Positions 1-12,099 of a DNA stretch of 64,000 bases are shown here, in pieces. The stretch is taken from assembly GCF_036898095.1 (NCBI RefSeq), contig NC_090725.1:203032232-203096231 (forward strand), read 5' to 3'. This stretch comes from Palaemon carinicauda (taxonomy: Eukaryota > Arthropoda > Malacostraca > Decapoda > Palaemonidae). The translations under genes and the position numbers were made by a program. The notes beneath the pieces were generated by a model, which had not been told where the DNA came from, searched no databases, and saw only the letters and a list, made by a program, of their open reading frames with translations. Every line of letters starts with the position of its first letter. The first letter of the stretch is position 1.

Positions 1-2
1 CT

Positions 3-635
3 CCTCAATCTTATGGGTTTCTGGTGAAACAATTATTAAACAATCTGGATATAATTAGAAGTAAGGTGCTTCCATTCAAGGTATCATCAACGCCTCCATG
101 GAAATTACCAGAGATATCTTTCTGTAAATACTTTATTGGAGTTAAGAAGAGTATGACTGACTTAGAAGCCAGGTCTCTTTTTATGGAATATGTTGAAGAA
201 TATAGAGGATGGACTTTTATATATACTGATGGCTCCAAATCTGATGCTGGCGTTGGATTTAGAGTATATAGTAATGGTTTCAATTATAGAGGTGCACTTC
301 CTCTAACAGCTTCCATATTTACTTCCGAACTGTATGGCATATTAACCGCTATTGAGAAAATAGCGTTGGAGATGGAGGGTAATTTTATAATTTCTAGTGA
401 TGCAAGGAGTGTCCTTCAAGCTTTAGAAGTTTTCAATTCTAGTAACCCTATAGTTTTAAAGATTTTAGAATGGCTTTTTATTATTGGATGGAGGGGAATA
501 ATGGTTCGATTTTGTTAGGTTCCAGCACATGCAGATGTGTCTGGGAATGAGAAGGCAGATTTACTGGCGAAGAATGCTGCATCTGAGTTGCTACTAAGAA
601 GGTATCCTATTCCCTGTAATGATTTCCAACCTACA
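3..635 (+). pseudogene. Non-LTR retrotransposon polyprotein fragment, RNase H domain (left part)
   Basis: This frame is open from the left edge to an in-frame TAG at 516-518 and then resumes in the same frame. It encodes an RNase H domain of the kind found after the RT in I/Jockey-superfamily non-LTR elements. The acidic residues are visible in order: D in YTDGSK, E in TSELYG, D in SSDARS, and the last D in GNEKADLLAK. The stop falls where the family normally has W in WVPAHADV, so a single TGG to TAG change explains it. The RT itself would lie left of the window. The coding sequence is cut at about 635 by the foldback element and resumes at about 1621. The exact clade is not resolved. It is a dead copy. 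Confidence 0.8.
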
Positions 636-1620
<985 letters not shown>

Positions 1621-2157
1621 AGTAACATCAAAAAATTGTTTTGTAATAAATGGCAACAGCACTGGAATAATCTAGATGGCAATAAAATGAGAGAAGTAAC
1701 AAATGTCATATCTCCTTGGATGCCCCATAAATAAGAAACGACTCTTTGTCGTCTCTGTATTGGTCACACTCCGTTGACACATGAGTTTCTTCTGAAGGGC
1801 CAACACCAACCGTATTGCGATGACTGTTTAGTACCTTTAACAGTGAGGCATTTGTTGACCGAATGCCCCAGTTATAATAACTTACGAAATAGATATCTAT
1901 TTGAGGCTCGAGGTGAGGGTGGCAGGTTCATCCTTGCCAAGATTCTTGGACATGATGTGTCCTACTATGCGAGTGGCATTTTTAGATTTATTTCAGAAGC
2001 AGGTCTTCTGAAAACTATTTAATTTCTATAGTGACATTCAACTTTTATGGTTTTAATTGAATATTTTATTTAACTTTTATATAGAATAAATTATATAGGT
2101 GTCAATGACCTTAGATGTCAGGATGCCTGAAAACCTTAAACCAATCAATCAATCAAT
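1621..2157 (+). pseudogene. Non-LTR retrotransposon C-terminus, 3' UTR and tail (right part)
   Basis: The retroelement resumes after the foldback. It includes a stop at about 1732 and then 1774-2022, which encodes the Cys/His-rich C-terminus typical of these polyproteins: CRLCIGHT, then THEFL, CDDCLVPLTVRHLLTECP. The coding region ends at 2022 and is followed by a short AT-rich 3' UTR. It finishes with a tandem CAAT-type tail at about 2141-2157, the kind of 3' terminus expected for target-primed reverse transcription. Together with 3-635 this is one relic. Confidence 0.75.
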
Positions 2158-3539
2158 GATCAAGATTAATCATACGGACTTTTTGACCAACGCCCGGAAT
2201 CAGGGGATTTCCGTATTGTATTGGATATTGTAAAAAGTACATCACATGCTCCAAGGCCTATGTAAAAGAAAAAAAAAAACTAAACTTTAAAATAGGGAGC
2301 AGATGATTACCATCAGTAAAATCATTTAGGTGTTTTGCTGAAATTCTTCCTCAAAATACCCCCAAATGGTTTCCTTATTGGATCTTCAACTATCTATTCA
2401 TCTGTTTTATCATTATATGATATACAAGATGGAAAAGAATAAAAAAGAAAATACACTTAATTATTTTCTCAGCTAGCCATATGCCTGTCTCTGCTATTAA
2501 TCCCTAATAACTAGTCAAGTTAATGGTTTCACGATGTTCATAACTTCACTCAACTGTTCAGGACGTCCGTGGTCACACTACTTTTAGCCAAGTGGCAGGT
2601 GAGGTAAAGTTTCAAAAGATTGTGTTTGTTATTACTACTACTATTCATATGCACCATGTATTAATCCGAATTCAGGTCCAAGAAAACTCCCTTCAATACT
2701 CGTACATACATTAATCCCTGGCCGCAATTCGTATAATATAATTTTTCGCAAAGGAAAGCATGAATTAAGACAATGGTGGAAGTTAAAGAATTGTTATTGA
2801 GTACGCAAATAACCGCAGTGAAGGTTAAGGAGAACACAGTTTTCATAGGTAAAGTTGTTTCGTGGTTCGTGACAAAATTACCTAATACTGTCATAGTATG
2901 ATACTTTAGTTTTTCCCCAGATACATGAACCTCGCATTTTACCAACTTTTTATCTTTTAAAATTTCTCTTTAATCATTATCGCAATTCAAAGAACGGTGG
3001 GCGCAATATTAACTAGTCCTAGCAGATGTAAATTTGAGATTGTAAGGCCTATTACCCCCTTGGTAAGAACACCTATGTACACGTAAGGTTATAGAGCCAA
3101 TCTTAGGGAAAATCAAGGCAATTCTATACAATAGCCCCGCCACTAATAATTTTGTTAAAAAAATCTGATGAATTATTGCTTTACTTGAAGCTGACCTTTT
3201 TTTAATTTTTTTGAGGAGGAACAGTATTTTAACCCAATGTGTTAACCTTTCCAATCTTGGGGGACCCCCAGTGGGAAACTGAGGCTTTTGGGTGGGGAAT
3301 GAATTAAAGAATCTGTTTTAACATATGAACACTGGCAAATGTATAATTAGCAATAAACAAGGTCACTAGCTAACCTGAACAAACCACCTAACCTAACCTG
3401 GTAGCTGTATCCTTACCTAGCGGGGGTGGCGTCTTTTTATGTACAGGGTTCCTATTTAAACTAGGAACATTCTTACTAAGACATTCTTATGATATCTAAC
3501 AACTGCTTTAGTTGCACAGGCCACTATCATACTCACTTG
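2158..3539. other. Unassigned non-coding DNA
   Basis: AT-rich sequence without a convincing coding region. The minus-strand open frames at 2661-2945 and 3009-3254 show no recognisable motif. No repeat family seen elsewhere in the window is recognisable here. It presumably lies upstream of, or in an early intron of, the WDR6-like gene. Confidence 0.5.
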
Positions 3540-4038
3540 TATGGATAAACAAGGTGGTAAGGTTTCCCTAGATTACACTCTAATACTGTACTAGGTAAAC
3601 CCATGTCAGTGACTAAGCCAGTAATCGAACTTACCACCCTCTTAAGAGCGAGTCTTCCGCATAAATAACTAAAGGTTTGTTAGTATGGGAACAAATGACA
3701 AATTTGGAGATGATTTGTACTTTTCCCGAACTACAGGTAATACAAGCCTGTACTTATTTATATAAATAGGCCCGCCATCACCTGTCCCCTAGTAAGTCCT
3801 GCCTGCAATAAAAAAATTATGGAGTTCATTGAACCGTGAGTAGATATAGGTGGCTGGGTATCCCCCCAGTCACCCTTTACCTACTCTCTGTTAGTGGTTA
3901 GGTAGTTTGCCACCTTGCACTTTAAATCTAATGGCTACCTTCCAATTCCACTGAAAGCATATTCCACATAGGCTAAATAACTACAGGTTTTTATTAGTTA
4001 AAAAAAAATAGAAATTATCTCCGAATTTGTCATATTTG
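3540..4038 (+). mobile_element. Old DIRS-A right end (3' UTR, ICR and right ITR remnant)
   Basis: Strongly diverged but colinear with the 3' ends of DIRS-A copies 3 and 4. It has the sequence preceding the ICR (around 3610-3650), the ICR centre with GAACAAATGACAAATT at 3689-3704, a right ITR containing CTAATGGCT (3929-3937), and the terminal GAATTTGTCATATT at about 4024-4037. Nothing coding remains. Its right terminus lies directly against the left terminus of DIRS-A copy 1. Confidence 0.7.
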
Positions 4039-4387
4039 TTCCGTATCTGAAATTCAAACCTTCACTATTTATTAGGGGTATTACTTTTGGCAAAGCAGAA
4101 AGGACGAGCCATTAGAATTTTAGCGAGGGTTAACTACCCATTCCGCTTGTTAAGGGGGGCAGGGGGTGCAGCTTGCTACCGCTCCCGCTCACGCACCTGT
4201 GATTTAGCACACTTTGCTGTTGGTTAGGATGGTGAACGGTCGTTAATGCTCTTCATCCTCACCAATATTTTGGACTGCCATTAATGCTTTTTGTTTGTGC
4301 TTTGTCTTTAACAGTGTGTGTTTGTGTTGATTTCTGCTGACTATGCATACCTGACCATGACTTGAAGGGTGGCCCTGCGGTACCTTC

Positions 4388-4723
4388 ATGTCGGCTGTGG
4401 ACACTGATCGTCAAACCCTTTGTCCCGCCTGCAGAGGTAAACGGTGTGATAGTGAACATGAGTGTATTGAATGTCGTAAGTGGTCTGCCGATGCTCCTGC
4501 CCCTTCAGACTCTTCAGCTGTTGCTGCCGACTGCGCTTCCCCCGTTTCTGATCATCCTTCAAGGGGGAAGCAAAGTCCTTCGTCTGTCTCTTGTGAGTGT
4601 TACTCCTCCTCGGGAAGTTCACTCATAGAGACTCCTCTGCTGTTTCCAAAGGTCAGCTTGCTGATCCACCTGCCCCAGAGGGAGTCAAAGATCTCGCAGA
4701 GCTCGCCCTCCGCTTTGCCTTAG
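4388..4723 (+). pseudogene. DIRS-A copy 1 gag, N-terminal part
   Basis: The ATG at 4388 gives MSAVDTD followed by a five-cysteine motif, C-x2-C-x4-C-x5-C-x2-C (4421-4474). The same motif and start occur in copy 2 at 8078, which supports this start. After about 60 residues the product becomes Ser/Pro-rich and ends at 4723. The rest of gag is spread over other frames. DIRS gag proteins are thought to form the particle. The cysteine cluster suggests a small zinc-binding fold, which is inference. Confidence 0.65.
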
Positions 4724-5079
4724 ATGTGTTCCTTCACCATCGGTGAAAGGCGAGGCACTTCAGCCTTGTCTTCACAGTCTTCACTTCCGTTGTCTTCTGG
4801 CCCTGGACCTTCTCCTGACGATGCTACCATTTGTCATTGGACTTCGGCCTTGGACTCTTTTGTGGATCTTGCGCTATCCCCCTCGGAGGATGTTCGCCCT
4901 TCCAAAGGGCACATCCCTGTTCCTGATCTTCCAATGCGCTAATCTTCTGCATCTCTCCGACCTTCTGCCCTTCCTTCTCTGTACCTGACTCCTGTTCCAC
5001 GTCGGCCTGCTCGCAATGTGACCAAGCTTCACTCCCCCTCGCGTAGCGTTGTAAGCCTTCTGCTGTGTGCCAGTGCTTA

Positions 5080-5630
5080 TCAGCGCTCTAGCACTCACCA
5101 ACAGCTCATCAGTGCTCACCACCGCATCATCACATTCCAGCGCGCTCTGACACATCAGCTCTCCAGCACTCTCCAACGCCCCAGCGATTTCCTGATTGCT
5201 AGCGCTCTCCAACACGTTCGTGCCTTTCGTAACATCAGCTTTTGCCAGCTCGCCATTGCTCACCAGTACACCAACGCTCGCCAGCGCACCACCGCTCCTC
5301 AGCTTGACAGCACTCTCCTGCGTATCTGTACTTCCCTACACGCCAGTGCTTTCCTGCGCGTTAGCGCTTTTCAGCTCGCAAGCGCTCTCCAACACGTCAG
5401 TGATTTCCTGCGCACCAGCGCTCGCCTGTGCACCTGTGCTTGCCTGCGCGCCAGCGCTCTCTGGCTCACCAATGCTTTCCTGCGCATCAGCGCTCCCCAG
5501 CTCGCCAGCACTCTCCTGTGCATCAGCACTCCTCGGCTCCTAGCATTCTCCAACTTGCCAGTGCTTTCCTGCATGGAAGTGCTCGCCAACATGCCAACAC
5601 TCTCCTGCGCACTTGTGCAAAACAGTGAAA
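5080..5630 (+). repeat. Minisatellite in DIRS-A copy 1 gag (about 18-nt unit)
   Basis: Imperfect tandem units of about 18 nt built around CAGCGCTCTCCTGCGC. The period is a multiple of three. The array occupies the gag interior at the same place as the arrays in copies 2, 3 and 4. The predicted peptide is Ala/Ser/Leu/Pro-rich in any frame, so the several overlapping open frames here are not separate genes. Confidence 0.85.
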
Positions 5631-5879
5631 CAGGTTTTCTCGGACTTCAAGAAAGTCACGCAGTCAGAAGTAACAGACAGGTAGGTGTTTTAACAGGTCA
5701 CCGTCACCCCATTCCCCTCCCTGCAAATGCATTACAGCGCGACTGCTGGGGAAAGAGGGAAAGGGCTCCACAGAAGGGTTCAAGATACCGAAGATCCCTT
5801 CTTCGAAGGCGAACTCATTGCGTCAACCATTGGTCAATACTTATCAGAGGGGACCTTTGGTACTTTTCCCTTCTGCAGG

Positions 5880-6846
5880 TCTTTCTGACAGTGCCACTGT
5901 TAGCAAGCAGGCTTGGTTCAGTGCCATGGTAAGAGCAGTTGTGCAAGCCTTCGAGCCTACTTTTTCATTTGCTGTTCCGAGACCTTGCAACATCTGTCGG
6001 CACCAGCGAAGCTCATCCAAAGAACCTCAGCTCCTCCTCTGAAGAGGTAAAGAGGAGTCTCAGATGCGATAACATTTCCTATGGTGAAAATGTCTCCTGT
6101 TAGGCCTTCGAGGCCTTTCCTTCCTGACTCTCCTTCCGGACACTCTCCCGCCTCACCTCTGCCGAGGGAGCCTCGCAAGGGATGGGTTTCCTCCCTTCTC
6201 CCTTGCACGAAGAGCTCTCCACCTCCGGCGGAAGTCAGTAAAGACAACTTCAACCGGCCTTCAATGTTAGAGTCCTATCTCCTTCCCCGGAAGAAATCGA
6301 AGGACTCTAAAACTCTGCCAAAGTTCTCTTCAAGGACCTCCAGGCCTGCAGGAACCACCAGTCACTCTAGGGATGTTCACGATCCACCCTGAGATGAGCT
6401 CTCTGGGCTGGAAGAAGGAGACTTTGCTGCCAGTCCCACTTCAGAGGGGGAGCAAAAAGAATCAGAACATGCCTTCTGGCAAGTCCTGACTCATGAGGGT
6501 ACTCAACAGGTTTACCAACCCGGAGATACCCCCACAAGAGGGCAACGACACGGTCTTAGATCATGTCTTTGGCACTCGGAAGCCCTCAAAGACCAGTGCA
6601 GCCTTGTCCGGGCAGAGATGGCCCAACAGCTCTCCGAATTCTCCTCCTCTCAACGTTCGGGCTCTATCGGCAAGCTCCTCCCACCTTCTCGCATCCAGCA
6701 GAGGAGGTACTTTGAGGTCTAGGACGAGCCTCGGCCAGCGCTTCCACTCCACCACTCTCTGGAAGAGCTTACCAAGTGGGTCTCTCTTGAAAGGCTCTCT
6801 AGCTGTCAGGTCTCTTTCTTGGCAGCTGAGATCCTCAACCAGGTAA
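5880..6846 (+). pseudogene. DIRS-A copy 1 gag, central to C-terminal part
   Basis: Downstream of the minisatellite the conserved gag sequence is recognisable in pieces. They are SDSATVSKQAWFSAMVRAV near 5887-5950, MLESYLLPRKKSKDSKTLP in 6081-6392, then EIPPQEGNDTVLDHVFGT in 6493-6846. Frameshifts and a stop separate the pieces. All match the corresponding parts of copy 2 at 10240-11220. The fragment is cut off in the region that reads AEILNQEKVAKC in copy 2. Confidence 0.7.
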
Positions 6847-7114
6847 AGGTCACGAAGTAAAGAACGTAAGGTTTGTATTTTGTGTTGGAAATAAGCCAGT
6901 TTTTAGTTTCGCTGAAGTCATGATCCTATTAAAGGTTGAAGGTTTGTATTACGTATAGGAACAAAGTACAATAAAAATACAGCCTCATCTCTTATCATGT
7001 TAGAAAATGACTATTATCTGAAGTATTCATAATTAGTTTGTTTAATATGAGGATCAAAGAAAGGTATTTGAGCTAGAATTATCTTTATATGCTAATTTTT
7101 TTATTTTGTTGCAG

Positions 7115-7310
7115 GTGAAGGACAGTATCTCTACATTCATAATCTTGATACGGGTGAGAAGTTAGCTGGTACTCGTGTTTTCCAAGCAGCTGCCATTCAT
7201 GGTCTACAGATAATAACATCATTGAATGGTTCATCTGCTATTTGGAAGGCATTAGTTTGGGGTCAGAAGAGCTTGTCTATTGTTTTGTTCAAACCTGCAG
7301 AAAATATATG
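7115..7310 (+). CDS. WDR6: WDR6/Trm734-like protein, early exon
   Basis: A 196-nt exon with a polypyrimidine-type acceptor (...TTGCAG at 7109-7114) and a donor GTATGT at 7311. It begins in phase 1 (two bases completing a Gly codon) and ends in phase 2. The 64 full codons include GEGQYLYIHNLDTGEKL and HGLQIITSLNGSSAIW. This fits the first WD-repeat blades of WDR6, where the human protein has AGEG...VLVYSL followed by HGF...VAVFGSKGLRVVKIS. WDR6 is the partner of the FTSJ1 methyltransferase for 2'-O-methylation of the tRNA wobble base (Trm734 in yeast). The first coding exon is not recognisable upstream in this window. The assignment rests on remembered family sequence, not a search. Confidence 0.8.
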
Positions 7311-7733
7311 GTATGTTTGAAGGAAAGTTTATCATAGGTCTCTTCTTAGTGGCTTATATTTTCTCCTCTTCATAAGGGACATACAGTAAATTAAATTTTC
7401 AAATGTTGTGTTATAAGTGTAAATTTTTCCTTAAGGCTTTCAAGGTTCATTTTGTGTTATGCCAAACTAATAAATAAGCTCTTATTAAACATTACCTTAG
7501 GATAATTTAGCTAGCTCAAAATCCCAATATACTCCCCTCAAATTTTAACCACACATTGGCAACCATGCTACCTCCTATTCTGTCCCTCCGTTGGCAACAC
7601 TGGTGGCTGAACCGAGAATTCACTCACCTTTATATTCAGTTGTTAACGAACGGCTGGACTGTCAGCAGCTGACCGCTCTTTTGAATTTCTGTTTACCCTT
7701 GTTTTGCTCGTTATTTCCTTCATTAATTTGTGT

Positions 7734-7905
7734 TTGTTCCGTAACTGGAATACAAACCACGCTATTTAATAGGGGCATTACTTTCAGCGTAGCTGAAATG
7801 ACGAGCCATTAATTTTTAACGAGGGTTTACTACCCACACCGCTAGTTAGCGGGGGTAGGGGAGGGTAGCATGCTACCCCCCCCTCTCACACACCTGTGCT
7901 TGAGC
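7734..7905 (+). repeat. DIRS-A copy 2 left inverted terminal repeat
   Basis: It contains the conserved ITR blocks: TTGTTCCGTAACTGGAATAC, CGTAGCTGAAATGACGAGCC, GAGGGTTTACTACCC and CGCTAGTTAGCGGGGG. The short palindrome GGGTAGCATGCTACCC (7864-7879) is a variant of the GTAGCTAGCTAC palindrome in the other copies. The inverted counterpart is 25046-25277. Confidence 0.8.
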
Positions 7906-8077
7906 TCACTTTGCTCTCGGCTCGGATGGTAGTCGGACGTGTCCGCTTTCATCCTCGCCGTCATTTGGCTGCCATTAATGCTTTTGTCTTTTTCTTTTTC
8001 TAGTTCTGTTTGTGAAGTTGGCCTCTGTGATCATGCGCACCTGCCCTGGATTTCCTGACCGCCCCTGTGGAACATTC

Positions 8078-11000
8078 ATGTCGGCGGTCGAGACTGATCC
8101 TCACGTCCTTTGTCATCCTTGTAGGGGCCAACGGTGTGATAGCAACAACAGGTGTAGTGAGTGTAGGGAGTGGTCTACCTCCCAGTGGGAGAGGTTTTCG
8201 TGACGACCGAAGAAGAAGTCCAAATGGGATATTTCTCCTTCGAAGGTTTCTTTGAAAGGAGAAAAACCCAAGGCCTCTTCTTCCGTTGCCCAAACCTCCT
8301 CCGAAGCTCCCACTCGGTCGGTCTCTTTCGAGAGACCATCGAGTGGTAGCGTAGACCGATGTACTGTTTACCAACCTCGGGGCACGAGAGATGACGTTGC
8401 TTCCCTTAGCGAAGCAGCTCCACCTCTCCCCCGTAGGGAGGATATGTCACTAACCCCCCTATTTCAGCTTTGGTCCTCCTTGGGGCTTACGTGTTCGCCC
8501 TCCAAGGAGGTTTTGCTTAACTACATCTGATTGGGTGCCGCTGTCAAGCAATCGCCGTCACCGGCAGAGGTTGATCCTCTGTCTCTTGTCGACATTTTGG
8601 TGTCAGAGGTATCCAATGCGGTATCACCCATCACCTCTGCCTCTTCAAACCCTACGGTAGCTGATGGCTTAGTTTTCCCGTCTCTGTTTAACCTACGAGG
8701 GAGAAACTAAGCCCATCGCCAGTCTCTCCTGCTGGTGTTTCTGTCCCTCGGGGGAGTTTACTTACAGAGACTCTTCTTCGGAGGACTGCTGAAGGTCAGC
8801 TTGCTGACCCTACGGCCCCCAGAGGGTGCATTCGTCGTAAGGCTCGCCTTACTCTTCGCCAAAGAGGCGCCTCTTTGATTCAACACCTTCGTTGCAGTCT
8901 ACCACAGAGGAGCCTCGAGAGCAATCACCTATCACTGTTCCTGCATTGGTCCTGGACCTTTCTGCAGATCGTTCGCGATCTCCTTCAGTGGAAGGTCATC
9001 CTTTTTTAAGTATACGTCGACCTTCCACACGACAGACCTGCCGACCTGCCGTCACCCTTTTTACATAGTCCTAACAAGGCTTCACCTGAGCACACTAAGG
9101 CGCGCCAACCAGATACGCGCTATGCGCCAACGAAACCTGTTGAGTGCTCTTTAGTAGCTCGTCAGGCCCCATCACTAAACCCTAACATAGGGCATTAAGG
9201 GCGTATGCGCCAACACGCGCATACGTCCCAACAGGAGCATAGCTCCATCACGCTATGCACGCCCTCACGCACATACGCGTCCACGTTCTCCTGCGCGCCA
9301 GGTCTTGCCTGAGCCTAAGCGCAAACATTCCCCTACGCGCCCGCGCCCAGCTGTGCGCCAACTCTCACTTGCGCGCCGTCAACCTCCTGCGCGCCAGCGC
9401 TCTTCTTAGCGCCAGCGCTCTCCTACGCGCCAGCGCTCTCCTACGCGCCAGCGCTCTCCTGCTCGCCAGTGATCTCCTGCGCGCCAGCGCTCTCCCGCGC
9501 GCCGGCGCTCGCACCCAACAGCTAACTCTCCTGCGCACCAACGATCTACTGATTTGGGCGCTGCTGGGAAGTCAACAAAACTGGCTTCCCCCACGCGCCA
9601 ACTAGCACCATCGTGCCAGCACTTGCCTTCGCGCCCGCGCTCGCCATCGCACCAGCCTTCTCCCGCACGCATCTGCGAGGATATGTGCGCGCTCGCCTAT
9701 CCTCTCCAAAGGATTCGCGCCAACATTCTATCGCGCGCCTCACATGTTTCAACTACGCGCCCGTGCGCTAAGGATCTTTCTCCTGCGCGCGCGCCCCCTA
9801 CGGCTGGTACAGGCACACGCGAACTATTGCCCGCGCCCTCAACCCATTAATCCTGCGCTCCCTCAACGCATTGATCCTGCACGCCCGCGTGCGCGTGAAT
9901 ACTCTCCTGCATGCGCACGCGTGAATACTCTCCCGCATGCGCACGCGCCAACAGTCTCCCGCACGCGCGCGCCAGCAGTCTTCTGCGTGCATGCCCCGGT
10001 ATTCTCCCTCGCGTGAGCCCCATTATTCTCCCTTGCGCGAGCGTCAATATCCTCCCCCGCGCGAGACTGCTGAACTACGCACGACAAGGTCGCCATCACC
10101 TCATTCCCCTTTTAAGCGCATACCACCGCGCATTGTGGGAGAAGGGAAACATCTAGAGGGGTCCAGGATCCCAAAGCCATCACAGGCGAATCCACCAATG
10201 ATGAGGACTCCTCCTAGGGATACTTCAATTCCTGTCCCTTCAAAGGGTGTGTCTGACAGCGCATCTGTCAGCCAACAGCCCTGGTTCGGTGCACTGGTCA
10301 GAGCCGTAACGCAGGCTTTCAAGCCTGTCTTCTCTGAATTAGGGCACAGATCCATGGCTGCTTCTACCCCTTTGAAGAGAAAAAAAGGAGTTCCAGACGC
10401 GGTAACTTCCCTAAGGGCGAAACTGACTCCACGCAGACCTTCGAGGCAGGTTCCTTCTTTTCCCCAGACTGCCTCTCCTTCCCTTTTGGACGAAGATTTC
10501 CCGTCCCCAGGGGAATCACGCGAGGAGAGACTTTCCCCCATTGCACCAATGGGGGAAACCTCTCCTTGCGCCGAGGTGTCTACTCAGTCGGGGATTAAAG
10601 GGAACATGCCATCCTCGTCAATGTTGGAGTCCTACATCCTTCCCAGGAAGGAATCTAAGTATTCCAAAACATTGCCGAGGTCCTCTACTAGGACTAGGAT
10701 GGTGCCAGCTAGCCACTCAGGGAACGTCCGCGACTCTCCCCAAGAAGAGTCTTTGTGGACAGAAGGAGACTTCGCTGCAAGTCCTACATCAGGAGGAGAC
10801 CAGCAAGAGTCAGAACATGCATTTTGGCAAGTCCTGACTCTAATGAGGGCTCTCAACGGGTTTTCCGACCCAGAGATCCCTCCTCGAGAGAGCAAGGACA
10901 CGGTCTTGGACCGTGTCTTTGGTACTCAGAAACCCTTCAAGACCAGTGCAGCACTGCCCTGGTCTCAAGGGGTTAAGAGTACCAGGGACAAGATCTCTCT

Positions 11001-11744
11001 ACAGCTCTCCGAGATGTCCTCTTCCAACCATTCCAGTGCCACCAACAAGCTCCTCCCACCTCCTCGCGTACAGCAGAGGAGGTACTTCGAGATCCTTGAG
11101 GAGCCTTGTTTAGCTCTTCCTCTTCACCACTCATTGGAAGAGCTTACCAGGGGAGTCCCTCTTGAGAGACTCTCCAATTGGCAGGTCTCGTTCTCGGCAG
11201 CCGAGATCCTCAACCAGGAGAAAGTTGCGAAGTGTGCATCTGGTTGGGGACCGTAGGTATCCTGGTACGTTCTGAGGATTTCTCCAAAGAACGTACCAGG
11301 AAAGCTATGGAGACCTTTCTTCTCTCAGGTACTCGCACGATCGAGTTTCTGGCCCACCAAGTCTCGAACTTGTGGGCAAATACCATTCTGAAATGTCGGG
11401 ATGCAGTAGCTGAGAGATTCCATCAGAAGGTCCCTAGCACCGAGATCAATAGGCTCAGACATTCCTCTCTAGAGGGATCCATCTTGTTTGAGCCTAAGGA
11501 TATGGAACTTGCCGCTGAGAGGTGGAGGAAGTCTCATCAAGACTCCCTTCTTCCTAGAGGTTTAATATCCAAGCCCTATAAGCCTCCAGCACCACAGCAG
11601 TCCCGTCCAGTCAAGACCACTAAGACGACAAGAGCAGCGAAGACCTTGGTGTCTAAGTCCTTTCCTGTCAAAGAAAGGAAAGGCAAAAAGTCCTCCAGGG
11701 GAGGCAAGAATCCTAGAGGGAGCAGCCGAGGCCACAAACGCTAG
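8078..11744 (+). pseudogene. DIRS-A copy 2 gag
   Basis: The start is ATG 8078 (MSAVETD), followed by the five-cysteine motif C-x2-C-x4-C-x5-C-x2-C at 8111-8164. Stops and frameshifts follow, then the minisatellite (9090-10060). A long open stretch reads 10100-11256 with the conserved gag core (SDSASVSQQPWFGALVRAV; MLESYILPRKESKYSKTLP; EIPPRESKDTVLDRVFGTQ). A small deletion near 11236, compared with copy 3, removes roughly 25 nt and shifts the frame. The C-terminus continues at 11257-11744 and ends in a Lys/Arg/Ser-rich tail, a plausible nucleic-acid-binding tail. The stop is at 11742-11744. Confidence 0.75.
9090..10060 (+). repeat. Minisatellite in DIRS-A copy 2 gag (18-nt unit)
   Basis: Units such as CGCCAGCGCTCTCCTACG recur every 18 nt around 9400-9500, with degenerate GCGC-rich variants on both sides up to about 10060. 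Because the unit contains few stop triplets, three or more frames stay open on both strands. Those frames are not genes. Confidence 0.88.
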
Positions 11745-12099
11745 GATAGGCAGTCCCCCTTATTTATTTTTTTTTATTTTTTTTTTTTTCTTCCTAATGT
11801 TTTTTTGAAATGGTGTGTTGGGCAGGCTTAATAGAAGGGCCATGAATGCCTGGTGGTTTATCAAGAGGTTGTCTTTTCCTTTTTCTGATTATTTTTCTTC
11901 TCAAAACCATCCTTACTGTCCTCCCTTCAGTTGAAGTGGCTATCCTGGAGGGTATTTAGCCTTGCATGGTGTATCGGCTCCTCCATGTTGACCAGTTTTT
12001 CCGACTTTTTACTATAGTCTATGGGTATCATCAATCACTTATTTTATAATTCTGTACGTATTGTTTTTGTTATAATTCTTGTTAATCTAGTTTTTAAGT

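Larger units (their letters stand above)
4039..6858 (+). mobile_element. DIRS-A copy 1: left ITR plus gag, 3'-truncated
   Basis: It starts with the DIRS-A left-end signature TGTTCCGTATC at about 4040, continues through the ITR (GAGCCATTAG, GAGGGTTAACTACCC) and a 5' leader into a broken gag. Homology to copies 2 and 3 stops at about 6858, in gag. The RT, RNase H, YR and right end are absent. The remaining 256 bp before the WDR6-like exon show no TE similarity I can recognise. Confidence 0.8.

Noticed and set aside
2661..3254. Minus-strand frames 2661-2945 and 3009-3254
   Set aside because: No motif, no splice context and AT-rich random-looking composition.
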